From Haberlea rhodopensis (Eukaryota > Streptophyta > Magnoliopsida > Lamiales > Gesneriaceae): a stretch of 64,000 nucleotides of DNA. The notes beneath the pieces are model-generated. The model saw only the letters and a program-made list of their open reading frames with translations. It had not been told where the DNA came from and did not search any database. The position numbers and the translations under genes are program-made. Position 1 is the first letter of the stretch; every line of letters starts with the position of its first letter. Positions 21,791-33,669 of the stretch are shown piece after piece. The stretch spans positions 1,736,001-1,800,000 of the forward strand of contig CAJQUN010000040.1 of assembly GCA_907163345.1 (NCBI GenBank), read 5' to 3'.

Positions 21791-22769
21791 TACCAATAAC
21801 CCTATTAAGTTTTTAGCAAATTCAAGTGCTTAATAAACTTTAGTAGCAAATTATGATTAGAATAATTTAGGGGCCCTATGATTGTATTTATGTGTATAAA
21901 TAATGTATGAAAATTATGAATATACAGATAAATAATCTGTGATCTTTCGTGTATTTATAATTAGTATATCTCTAATATTTTTCAAAAAATAAAGAAACAA
22001 TAATAACACCACCATCAATAATAATAAATTATAATTATCCGTGTTGAGTTCCAAAAGCCAAGACTTAAATATCATTAATGTTTTAATAATACAATTAAAT
22101 CAATTTCAACTAAAACATTTAAAATTTCAAGATTTGCTTAATTATGCCACATTTTAAGGCCGCCAAAGCCGTGAAGATGATTAGTGTATCATTTATTATT
22201 ATTAAATATATAAATTGAATTATGAAATTTAGTCAGAAAATTGATTGATAATGGTTGTCAAAAGGAAGTTGGAAATTACAATAAGTGGTTTTGTTAAGGA
22301 AGGTAATATATATATACATATAGAGATGGAATTTCAAATTTGCTGGGCATTGCCCAGCCTCGAGGCTCGAACATGAGGCGTTTCTCTTGGGACAATGGGT
22401 GACAATCAATCGGAAAAGTCCTGGGTGTCATCAAGGAAGGTAATATTGTGTACGTTTTAATTCTCTTTGATTTAAATCTCGTCATTTATGCAACTATATT
22501 AAATTAGCCTTATTTAAATTATGGTAAGGTTTAAATATTAGCAATCACCCAAAACTCATTTTCGAGTTTGATATGATATTGAAAATTTAAGTTCCTTCCC
22601 TAATTTAAATTTTCTATAAATGAAATATTATTTTAATTTTTAATATATAATATAAATAGAAATGTGTTGTTGGTAAAATAGAGTTTATTATTGGCTATCC
22701 ATAGAGTAATCTTATACATTTGATGAATATATTACCATCAATATTGGATTGAAATATACTCATTTAATC

Positions 22770-23465
22770 GGTGTTTTGAAAATCGATCTGGTTGGTTTAA
22801 CTGGTTTAACCTATAACAAGTGCATGATCCGGTGTGGTTGACCCTTCAATACCACCCTGATAAAAATCAGTGGGCACCGGATTAAACCGATAAAAAATCA
22901 GAACCAGTATGTTCCTTCATTTTTCTTTCCTTTTAAAATTTTAATTCTTTTTTATTTTTTAAAAATTATAAATCAAATTTGTAGAACAAAATATATTATA
23001 TATAATTTATTGTTATTAAAATGATTACAAAATAATATTTTATGACTGTTTTTATCAGAATTTCATATAATGCAATAAATGTATCTAGTATATTATATAT
23101 AAACATGCTTAGTTTCTCGTAAATTATAATATATATGAATAATTGCATAATATTTTAAATATTTTATTATAATTATGGGATATTGATCTTTTTTGCCATT
23201 ATTTATTGTTTTTTAGATGTTTTATTATTATATTATGTTAGACATTTCATTTTATCTTATTTTTGAAGTTTGACATGTTATGTTGGTATAACGATATTTT
23301 TATCTTTGTGGACAACTTGAAACTATAGTAAAATATATGGTATATATATTTTACAAAACTTAAAATAGATATTACATAATGCTGATGTCATCACCGGTTG
23401 AACCGATTGAACCTGTAATCAGTAAGGACATCAATTTCATGTTCGATCCGCTTTTGAAAACACTG
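22770..23465. mobile_element. MITE-like element with CCGGTT-rich ends
   Basis: The left end GTGTTTTGAAAATCGATC (22771) is matched by the reverse complement of the right end, AGTGTTTTCAAAAGCGGATC (23463). Inside both ends are copies of GGTTTAACTGGTTTAACC and CCGGTTGAACCGATTGAACC. This end type is common in non-autonomous hAT-like elements of plants. The flanks do not give a clear 8-bp duplication. The interior is AT-rich without an open frame. Confidence 0.55.
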
Positions 23466-23798
23466 CAATTAATAGATAGAATTTATTCCATGGAACACTA
23501 TCGGTAGCAAAGATCAATTCTAATAACAGGCTAAGATATTAATTTATATTGAAAAATCTGATTAATAATTATCTGACAAACAAAAGTAAGACCCCGCAAT
23601 TTACGCAATTAACTTTATCAAAATTTTGACTTTTATATTTAAAAAACACTCTTTGTTTACATTTATTTCTGTAAAAAATGCTGAGTTTATATTTGTTTCC
23701 TTAGTTGACTATTAGAATTCTTTTTCATGCGAGATCTAATAAAAGATATGATATTAATTTGTCATATGAACATATATATCTTCTTGATGCCAACATTT

Positions 23799-23829
<31 letters not shown>

Positions 23830-25571
23830 ATATATATATTACTATATTATTATATTATAAATAAAAAGCATGCTAGAGAAGCTACTTGACCACTTGGTAT
23901 TATTATGCAATTACCAAAATGTCTCTAAATCTTGTATTAATCACAAATAATATGCCAAATGAAAAATGACTTGAAATATTATTGAGACTTTTAATAATTT
24001 CAAATTATCTTAATATATTATATTCTTAAAATATCTGTAATACTCATAATAATATTGTCAATTATAATATTATCATCACATAATATTTGTAATTTCATAT
24101 TTATATTGTAATTTTATACAATATAAATTTTTTAAAATGTACATACATCGTTTGCCAAAAATCGTTAGTATATATAACAAACGGCATTCTACTAAAAACG
24201 GAGTACAATATTGATTGGAACTAAAATACATGATGTCAAAATGTAGATTTTATATTGCGCCAGGTAGTAATTTAAATTCTAAATTCAATTATTTAATCTT
24301 TTTTCAGAAACTACAATTTGAGTCCTTTTTTAGGGGCTAAATCAATTTTTTACGCTAAGTACTACTCGAATTCGAGTCTGTCCAAAATGGACATGAATTT
24401 TCATCCATCTCGTTAAGGTCGGTGAATTCCATTTTGATCCCTTTTGGATGCATGAAAATGAGCGGAATCCATATACAACGGTCTCACTTCTATACACTCG
24501 ATGTTATATATATATATATATATTATTGATTTGACTCTACGTGACCACTTCATGACTTAATTTAGCAAATTGGATTTGGGTTCAACCAATTCAGTATTAT
24601 TGATCTAAAATAATTGGTATATTATTTTATATTAATATTAGTTTAATTTAAAAAAATACTAAATTATAAAGGCACAACAAGTGAATATATGAAAGGTCTA
24701 GTCTTTTTTTCTGGAATTAAGGGTGAATTGATCATGGGCAGAAAAAATTGTAATTTTAGTGTTGAAACTTAAGTTACTAAAATTGATTACTGAGAAATAT
24801 TTACACAAAGAACCAAAAACGATACTACACTAACTGAAAGTTTGCTGCAAAAAAAAAAAACACTAGCCGTTTGTTTGTTCTCTTTGACAAATGCTTGGAT
24901 TGTTCATGTCCAGAGATGTGGAAGATTAGATGACCAAATATGACTTTTGAGGCACAAATTGTACCTGATTCAACAAGGTGTATGACATGCGAGAAATATC
25001 TAGTCAAATATTTATATTTTTAAAAATAATATCCATCTTGATTCTTGGTTGAGATTTATTCCTTAAATATATTATATCACAATAAATATACATGAACCAA
25101 ACGCTGGATGAGGAAAGTTGTGGAATCAATTCATGTTATCCTTGAGCCAAACACATCCTAAGTTGAATAAAATATTGTAATTTTTTAATAAATAATTGTT
25201 TATATTTCATGCAATATATATCGTATAATTTGATTTATAAAAATAATAAATATAACACTATTTTTCCTTTATTTAATGCAAATTTTTTACGTGAAAACTC
25301 AGTACAACAAAATCCATTTTCATTCATAAAAGAGTAAAATTTTAATCTAAGATTGTAATGATTACTGTTAATTAGTAATCAAATAATGTTATTTAAAAGA
25401 TTATAATCCACAAATTTGAAAAGTTTGATGTGATAAATATGCAGACATTATTTTGTAAATATACTTGAAGAGAGACTTTATTTCAACCATTTAAATAAAC
25501 ATAAATATAATTAATACATATATAAATACGAAACAGTTTCATTCGAAATATATGGTGATAGAAATTTCGTC

Positions 25572-25650
25572 CCCTGTACAAAAAAGTAAATATATCACAT
25601 CAAAAGCATTTCAACCCTGTACAAAAAAGTAAATATATCACATCAAAAGC
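25572..25650. repeat. 36-bp perfect direct duplication
   Basis: The same 36 bases, starting CCCTGTACAAAAAAGTAAAT, occur at 25572-25607 and 25615-25650, separated by ATTTCAA. The unit length is 43 bp. The copies are identical. Confidence 0.9.
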
Positions 25651-25671
25651 CAGGTTGTCAGAATTGAAGAG

Positions 25672-25809
25672 AATTCGTATACCGGGAGTGCGAATTCTCT
25701 TTAAATTCGCATTCTTGGTATGCGAATTTAAATTTATTTTTTTAAAAAAAAATAAATTTATAATTCGCAAAAAAAAAAGTTTATAATTCGCATACCCGGT
25801 ATGCGAATT
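25672..25809. repeat. three consecutive imperfect palindromes
   Basis: Three hairpin-forming units share the plan AATTCGCATAC-CCG-GTATGCGAATT. They lie at about 25672-25698 (diverged), 25706-25731 (one arm mismatch) and 25785-25809 (perfect 11-bp arms with a 3-base loop). Confidence 0.75.
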
Positions 25810-25889
25810 ACCATAGTATTGTAAATGTTTACAAATCACGCTATTTCCTGAAATTTTTTTCAATTTTATTATATTTAATTAAATATGAC

Positions 25890-26345
25890 GAAAATTTCAT
25901 ATGACATTCGATGGTTGTGCCTTTTCTTTTATCCCACATGGTTGGGAAAGAGAGATGAGCCAAAACCGTTGTATAAAAAGAGCTTGATCCATCAGTTTTA
26001 AGGATATCGGTCAATATATTGTAAAAAATTTTGATTTTAAGAAAATTTTGTTTGTTTTAGAATCTTACAAATTCTAAGTACGTATTATGGTTGCAGCTTC
26101 GACTAATTATTCACATAATAAAAGATTTTATTAATTGTCCTCCTTTGATGTAAGTTTTAAAGTTTAGCAAGTTGAAAAGCTTTGTGGGTTTGTTGGGAGT
26201 AAACATAAAACTTGTGTTTGTAATAATTTTTCATATTGTTTATTTTCATTTTATCATGGTGTTTTTTCTCCTGATTTGAGAGTTTTTCATGTTAAATTCT
26301 TGTGTCATTATTATTTCTACTTTTACTTTCTTTTAGAATAAAAGG
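25890..26345 (+). mobile_element. LTR remnant (Copia-like)
   Basis: ATCCCACATGGTTGGGAAAG (near 25931) and TTGTATAAAAAGAGC (near 25969) match the promoter part of plant Copia LTRs. TTTTCTCCTGATTTGAG and TCATGTTAAATTCTTGTGTC (26262-26310) match their U5 end. No partner LTR or coding region was found nearby, so this is a solo or truncated LTR with approximate ends. Confidence 0.55.
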
Positions 26346-26490
26346 TCGAGATAGTTAGAAAACTGAGAGAGGAGGACATTCAGCAATTGTGCAAAATTCT
26401 CATTAGAATAAATAGTGGTTTGATACAAGTATTTATATAACACATTCCCAGAATATAAATATAAATAATAATACGGAGTTTGTTAGACGG

Positions 26491-28136
26491 TTGCAAGTTT
26501 TTTTTCATAAAAATAATTCAAAAAAAAATTATTTTCAAAAATACTTCGAAAATGAAAATGTTGCAAATATACCTCAAGCTTCATTAGGGGTTGCTTCACG
26601 TTGAAGCGGCCCCTCCTTTACAAGTGGCCGCCCTCATCTTGTTTTCTTAGCGTCCGCCCATTCATTGAGCGGCCGCTACAACATTGAGGGCCCTCTATTT
26701 TTTAAAAAAAATTTGATATATATATATATATATTGTTAATATGATATATTATTATTATTATTATATATAATATATATGTATATTATACTATGTTTATTAT
26801 TATTATATATTATTAAATTATACTAATATAATAGTATATATTTTATGATTATTATTATTATTATGACAAATTCATTTTAAATCTTCAAAGACAATCTAAA
26901 ATTGATCATCAGTCCCTGTGTAAAAGAACTGTTGATGTCAATCCACATGTTATAAATTGCATTAGTTCTAACTCCCTATTCACTTAAAAATACTAAAATA
27001 CCATTGCTTTCTCACACGTGAAGTTAGTATGAAACATACACAATTTTAGTTCTAGTTACATATTAAGTTGGTATAAAACTTATACAATTTTGGTACTCGT
27101 TAAACTTTAAATTGATATGAAACATATATTGTTTTGGTACTTATTTACACGTGAATTTGGTATGAAACCTATACAATTTGATATTAAGTATACATAAAAA
27201 ATTGGTATGAAACATATACAACTTCGATACTAAGCATACATAAAATTGGTATAAAATCTATAAAAATTTTGGTACTTATTACACGTGAATTTGGTATGAG
27301 ACCTATAATAATTTTGGTACTGGTAAGAAACCTATATAACTTCGATGCTAAGTACACATAAAATATGTATGAAACATATACAATTTTAGTACTTAGCACC
27401 GAAGTTATATATGTTTCTTACCAATTTTATGTATATTTAGTACCAAAATTATTATAGATCTCATATCAAGTTCACGTGTAATAAATACAAAAAAATTTAT
27501 AGGTTTCATCCCAATTTTATGTATAATTAGTACCGAAGTTGTATATGTTTCATACCAATTTTATGTATACTCAGTACCAAATTTGTATATGTTTCATACA
27601 AACTTCACGTGTGAGAAAGCAAGGGTGTTTTAGTATTTTTAGGTGAATAGGGAGTTAGAACTAATGAATTTATGACATTTTGACTGACATCAAAAGTTCT
27701 CTTACACAGGGACTGATGCTCAATTTTAGATTGTTTTTGAAGATTTAAACTGAATTTGCCATAATAATAATAATATATTTATATTATATTATATTCGTAT
27801 AATTTAATAATATATAATAATAATAAACATAATCTATATATACGGATATATATATACATATAATAATATATATATATAATAATATATTATATTACTAATA
27901 TATATAAACCAAAAATTAAAAAAAATAAAATAATAGAGGCCCCTCAATGTTGTAGCGGCCGCAATGTGAGGGCGGCCATGTAAATGAGGGTCACTTCAAC
28001 GTGAAGCAGCCCCTCATGAAGTTTCAGTCGCCGTCTCAAATGGTAGTTTGATGTATATTTGTAATACTTTCATTTTCAAAGTATTTTTAAAAATAATTTT
28101 TTTTTGAATTATTTTTATACAAAAAACCGATTGCAA
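26491..28136. mobile_element. foldback element: near-complete 1.65-kb inverted repeat
   Basis: Two arms meet near 27375 (about 885 and 760 bases). Outer ends start TTGCAA and share ATAAAAATAATTCAAAAAAA. Further in, both arms carry GCTTCACGTTGAAG and GCGGCCGCTACAACATTGAG. They then carry AATTGATCATCAGTCC-like text and GGGAGTTAGAACTAATG. Finally both hold tandem copies of a roughly 50-60-base unit containing TTGGTATGAAACATATACAA and CACGTGTGAG. There is no open frame. The pairing covers nearly the whole length, so a transcript would fold into a long hairpin. The superfamily is unknown because no convincing target-site duplication was seen at the ends. Confidence 0.85.
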
Positions 28137-28486
28137 ATACTTCTGACGTTGCACATGCTTACCATGCTGATGTAGGGCTGGGATCGGGTCGGGTTTTTCG
28201 GGATTCGGGAAGTTCGGTTCGGGTACCCGAATTTGCGGGTACTCCTTGAACATACCCGATACCGACCAATTTTTTCGGGTACCCGAAATTTGCGGGGACC
28301 CGATATTTCGGGTTCGGGTTACCCGAATTTTTGACAGCTTTTTTTTTTTTTTTCAATTTCAACCTTTTTTTTTCAGATTTGAGTTTTAAAAAAAATGGAC
28401 ATGGTCTCCCCTTAATTTTTGTACCCCGTGATCAACCAGATCACTCAATTCAACAACAATAATAATCCAAACAAGTGAACAACAAT

Positions 28487-29912
28487 TGTAAGGACCCTAG
28501 TTCCTTAACGGTGAAATCAAGATATAAACAGGGCTAAATATGTATTAGAGACATCTTAGAGTTCTGGTTGTTATGTGAGCTCAATGTAATTACAGGCCAA
28601 AATAAAACTTCAATAGTTAGTTAATTACATTCCCAAAATGAATGTTAAGACTAACAAAAATCCTGTAATCTATCTTCTTTCAAGTCTCTTTCAGCTCACA
28701 GTTCAACCCAACCCTTAGTCCCCTTTTTCCAAAAGCGTACCTACAGGAACAACTCACCATGAGCATATATATATATCCACTTAACACAATTCAACTTAAT
28801 ACAATAATTAAGCGCATGCGATAAATAATAGATATGCTCCTCAATTACCACATTTGCACATTTCACTGTCGTTCCTGTTTCACAAACTTATGCACAAAAT
28901 CATTAGTTCACAATATAATGATCGATAACGCGTTTCCAATTATGTCCACAATATTCCACATTAATCACTAGAATTGTGATTGTTCCGGTCCCAATAAAAC
29001 ATCGAAATTTTAGGACCCCTCGCTTCGACATATAGCGGCATCATATGATATCCCTCGCTTCGACAATGACAGCGGCATGTTACTTCGCTTAGACATGACA
29101 GCGGCAAATATCATACTACCATCGCTTCATATGACAGCGGCAAGTACCTCCCTCGCTCGGAGATAAAGGCTACCGGAACATTCATCAATTCTACCACAAT
29201 AATCAAACACAATTGATTCCAATATCATGATATAACACTATCATTTCACATAGTCCATCACATATAAGGACACACTATTCACAAGATGCATCATTAAAGT
29301 TGTAACACGATTTACCGTCCGATGCTCGTACGTCTCACTACGTACCTTAGTTTCAAAAGTGGAGAAGTTGTATAACTTTATCTCCTCGATGTTGTTGGCA
29401 CCTGAGATGGTTCTCTTGGGGACCTCAAATCTCCCAATAAACTCCACAAATCAACTTTTTGTAAGAATTTCTCTTCACCCTTAAGCACAAAAACGAAAAT
29501 GAAGAGAAAGGAAGGGTTTGGGTGGTGGTTTGGTAAAGGTAAAGTGATTTGGTAAAGGTGGGGGTTGGGGTATAAGGGTTGAGTTTAATTAAAATGTATT
29601 CCACAATCCCATGGTGTATAAAACACCCCAACATGATATTTTTAAAAGCATTAATCCAAAATGCACCAAAACATCAATTAAACTCAAGATTTCCAATTAA
29701 TTGCTAGCCATGGCAAATAAATCATGCTAATAACAATTATCCCAACATGCCCAACATGCACCCTGAAATGCTCCACCAGTCCACATGACCAAGCATTTCC
29801 ACATGGCAATTAATTCTAACACATAAGGCAATTACCACCATAATTAATCATATTTAATCATATGAACACAATTAATGCCTTAAACACAATTAATTATTTC
29901 GGGGACATCACA
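28487..29912 (-). mobile_element. nested solo LTR, Ty3/gypsy type
   Basis: 1426 bases flanked by the 5-bp duplication ACAAT (28482-28486 and 29913-29917). In minus orientation it starts TGTGATGTCCCCGAAATAAT and ends AGGGTCCTTACA, wording common in plant gypsy LTRs. A single copy with its own duplication and no internal region is the result expected from LTR-LTR recombination. It lies in the 3' untranslated part of the hAT element, outside the transposase. Confidence 0.85.
29018..29160. repeat. minisatellite within the solo LTR
   Basis: Four to five imperfect units of about 30-36 bases share CCTCGCTTCGACAT...GACAGCGGCA. Spacing and sequence vary between copies. Confidence 0.75.
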
Positions 29913-30033
29913 ACAATAATAAGTTCATCACATCAAAAATAACTAAATCAAACATCAAACAAGAAGCATCAAACATAATTTATCATCATCAGTCATTAGT
30001 GCATCTCCTGTCTCCGGAATCTCCTTTTCTTCG

Positions 30034-32339
30034 TCAAACATCGAGGATTGATGAATCATTGCCCATATCAATCAAATCTGTAAAAAAAAAAGAGAAATAA
30101 AAGTCATAACCAAATGATTGCAATACAAATATTCATATTAATATAATTTACAATTGTAAAAAATAACAAAAAATATAAAACTACCTTTTTCAAGTTTTTC
30201 TAATTCACACAAATCCTCCTCCACGCTTACTGGCCTAGAATCCATTCGTAGCCAATCTTGAGCACATATGATAGCTTGGACTATTCTAGGAGACAAAGAA
30301 CTCCTAAAGGCATCAAGAACACGCCCTCCCGTGCTAAATGCAGACTCTGAAGCAACGGTGGAGACTGGAACTGCTAAAATATCACGAGCCATCTTCGAAA
30401 GAATGGGAAATCTATGAGATTCTACTTTCCACCATTTCAATATATCAAACTCCTCCCCAAATGGCTCACAATCCTCATTCAAATACTTGTCCAACTCGGA
30501 CTTTACCTGCTTGCCTTTTCCTGTCCTCATCCTATTAAATTCATCATCCAAATCATCTATTTCATTTTCACCACCACCACTTCCAGCCAAACTATGCAAT
30601 GACCCCTCACAGCTTGCTCTACTCGGGCTTGTTGGGACTGTGTGGTCATATAATTTTTTATACTCCATAAACAACTCATCAAAACCCCTCCACACTTGAT
30701 CTTTCAAGTCCCTACTTTTTGGGCTCCCATTTGCTGTAACGCCGGGGCACATCTTCTCAAATGTGAACTGCAAAAATGACCACTTACGACGTGGATCAAG
30801 GATCACAGCATAATACAAGATCTTGTTCATCTTATCAATTGACCCCAATATTTGTCGAATTTCTCCTTCATTCTTGCTGCCATCAAACACAATTCAAAGT
30901 CCTCACTATCCAACCACCGATTAAGAAGTCGATCAATTGCATTTATTTCTTTAAACACAATGTTGGATGTGACATACAACGAGCCCGAGATACGCAATGT
31001 TAGGTTATAAAAATGGGCCAAAAACTTCAATAAAAGCTTAGCTCTAGCCCAATCTGAACCATCTGGAACCCCATCCACAAGATCAATGACAAAACCACGA
31101 TCACCGTCCTCATACGCTTCAAAAACCTTAGTAAGTGACGTGGCCGCCTCCAACATCAAGTATGTAGAGTTCCACCTAGTAGGTACATCAAGACACAACA
31201 TTTTGCTTGATTCTACTCTTTCAAGCATCGCACACTCATTAAATTTTTTGTACCTAGCCGGTGAACTCCTAATATACTTAATTGCTCCTCTAATACGAGA
31301 TATGGCTATACTTTCCTCTTTACTCCTCAAACCATCTTGTACAACAAGATTAAGTATGAGCAATGCACCTCATGTGCATATATTTCCCTCCCATAATGCT
31401 AGCATTCTTTCGGCCATCAAACCTCATTCTCAAGTGAGCAACATCGCCATCATTTGACGAAGCATTATCGACAGTAACAGTGAATATCCTATCAATCTCC
31501 CAATCATTCAAACATTTTTCAACGGCCCTACCTATTTCTTCACTCTTATGACCCGATATTGGACAAAAGTTTAAAACTCTCTTATGCAAATTCCAGTCAT
31601 TATCAATGAAATGTGCAGTGAGACACATGTAATTAACCTTTTGAATGGATGTCCATGTGTCTGTGGTGATGCTAACTCGTTGAGTATGCATTTTCATGAA
31701 GGACATCAACCTTGACTTCTCGTTTAAGTACAGTTGGTAAATGTGTTTGGTCAACGTCTTTCGGGAGGGGATTGCAAACATAGGGCATGTAATTGACATA
31801 AAATGCTTAAAACCTGCTTTCTCCACCATCCTAAATGGCATCTCATCCATAATCAACATTTGACATAATGCATCTAAAGCTTTATCTTGCTCGAAATGCC
31901 AATTGGATAGCCCACGTCGTTGATTCGGACGAGGTGGTTGAAACCTAAGACGATTTTGATTAGTTTCAACTTCTTGTGGTTTCTTTTTGCAAGATTTATA
32001 ATGGTTAGCAAGACCAGTAGTCCCATGTAATCTAGGGTCTGCTCTAATTTCAGCTTTACAATATCTACACCGACCCTTCTGAATCTTATCGACTTCACAA
32101 TCAAACTTGTCAAAATGATCCCAAAACGGTGACCTCGACGTCATTTTTTTCCTCTTTTTATTTTTTTTCTCATCTTCTTTCTCATCTTCATCCACGTTCA
32201 CATTTACATTTTGAGCATCAACATCGTTAAACTGTATCTCTGGTTGTGGTTGGTATGATCTTACCTCAAGATTTTCAACATCACTGTGTGATTGTGAGGA
32301 GCCACCAACTGAGGAGCCACCAACTGGTTCCATTTCCAA
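30034..32339 (-). pseudogene. hAT transposase with BED zinc finger, two frameshifts
   Basis: The enzyme would excise and reinsert the element. From the ATG at 32339: an acidic/Asn-rich N-terminus, a basic run (KKNKKRKK) that may be a nuclear signal, and a BED finger (SPFWDHFDKF, CRYC, HYKSC). Next are TDTWTS and TVDNASSNDGD, holding the first two acidic catalytic residues, and LDVPTRWNSTYLML. The C-terminal dimerisation region LAVPVSTVASESAFSTGGRV carries the expected third acidic residue. Frames shift near 31355 (just after CIAH, before LNLVVQDGL) and near 30845 (KYWG/SIDKMNK). The main exon ends at 30185 with donor GGTAGT. A last exon 30077-30034 adds LIDMGNDSSILDV and a stop. Two single shifts in an otherwise complete gene suggest recent inactivation or sequence error. 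Confidence 0.9.
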
Positions 32340-33118
32340 CTAGTACACTACAAGTGTTTTGAACCACATAGAGCAGATTTTTAAAGCATATGGCAGCAGT
32401 ATTTCGAAATCAAAACGCAAGAATCAAGCCAAAATGCAATTGGAATTTTCGAACATCCCAGCAAAGTGAAAGCTCAACACAGCGGTATGATTTCAGTTTC
32501 AAAATGTTACAAATTTTCGAGTTCAAAACAACAACAAATCAAGCTAAAAATATAGGGGAAATTTTCGACCAAAAGTAAGAAAAAAATCGAGCCAAAACTA
32601 CCACAGATTTTCGAACATAAAATGACAATTTTCGGACCAACTTGTAGCAGAGTTTTCGGTCAAGAACATCACAAAATCGCATGAGATAATCAACCAAAAT
32701 CGAAACACAAGCAGGGTAAATAGCTAGGGAGTCATGAAGCATCAAACCTTACAAAATCTGAACAAAAAAGTTGAGCTTGAACCAAATCGAACTCCTTTCT
32801 TCAACGTGAGAAGGTGATGGCCGACGGGGAAGAGGCGAGCGAAGATGATGGGGAAGCGGGCAAGCGGCGAACGAATGCGAGCGACGGAGACTGGTGGTGG
32901 TGAATGGTGATAGAAATGGGAAGCTGACAGACTGGAGTGGTGGCGCCGTAGGAAGAAAAAGAAAATGGTATTGGTCCAGACTCCAGACTAGGGCTGAAAC
33001 TTGAAAATCTGAATTCTGAATTTTTTTTTATTTTTTTAATTGTTTGGAACCCGATCGGGTACCCGATTCCCGATCGGGTTCAAAAAAATACCCGACCCGA
33101 CCCGAATGCCCACCCCTA

Positions 33119-33669
33119 TGCTGATGCCGTGTAAATGCATAGAATATTCCAGCTTAGGACAAGTTAGCAATATTGTCAATCTTTCAGATCCTTTTATAGT
33201 GAATCGAGTTTGAGTCTCTCCGTCTTTTAGTTAAGATTGTTAAAAAAAAATTTATTCCAACTTACCACATCTAACATAGATCGTGTGGTGAATTCAGATG
33301 GTCAAATTCTAAATACCATTCATTTTATTCTCTCCTGAAAATTTCAATCACTTATAAAATGTAAAAATATCTTCTTCTTTTTTATTTCGCTTCTATAATT
33401 TTGTGATTTCTTCTGTTTCATAATCTGTTCCGGCTAAGTTACTGAATTGTCTCGACTGTTCATTTGACCGAGAAAGCTTGTAAATTACTGAATTGGAAAT
33501 TTACATTTTAAGTAATTATTTTTGCTTGTGACTAAAATTTAAATAATTTACCAAATCCAACAACATTCGATGAATTCCCGAAAATTTAAGCCCAACAACT
33601 ATACTAAGCAAATTGAATTCGAGCAACACCATGAAAGCATAACCACCACCCAAGTAAAACCTGAATCTC
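33119..33669. other. intergenic, no gene seen
   Basis: AT-rich spacer between the hAT element and the stop codon of the methyltransferase gene. It probably includes the latter's 3' UTR (about 33590-33669). Confidence 0.4.

Larger units (their letters stand above)
21142..25570. other. long AT-rich intergenic region
   Basis: No coding sequence was recognised over more than 4 kb. It includes the repeat cluster at 21515-21790, a MITE-like unit at 22770-23465, and TA microsatellites near 23800-23840 and 24505-24522. Bases 24820-25010 hold a short open minus-strand frame that I take to be chance. Confidence 0.5.
28173..33118 (-). mobile_element. hAT DNA transposon, nearly autonomous
   Basis: The element is bounded by a perfect 8-bp duplication TGCTGATG (28165-28172 and 33119-33126). 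Terminal inverted repeats are TAGGGCTGGGATCGGGTCGG on the left and TAGGGGTGGGCATTCGGGTC on the right (complement). CGGGT repeats fill both sub-terminal regions. It encodes a BED-finger hAT transposase on the minus strand and carries a nested solo LTR (28487-29912). The 8-bp TSD, the TIRs and the transposase agree on the hAT superfamily. Confidence 0.96.

Noticed and set aside
23798..23842. Possible origin or structural element in a TA-rich tract
   Set aside because: It is a plain TA dinucleotide microsatellite with no supporting context.
28690..29640. Possible extra hAT gene or captured host gene between the transposase and the left TIR
   Set aside because: The segment is explained by the solo LTR with ACAAT duplications; its open frames are short and not family-like.
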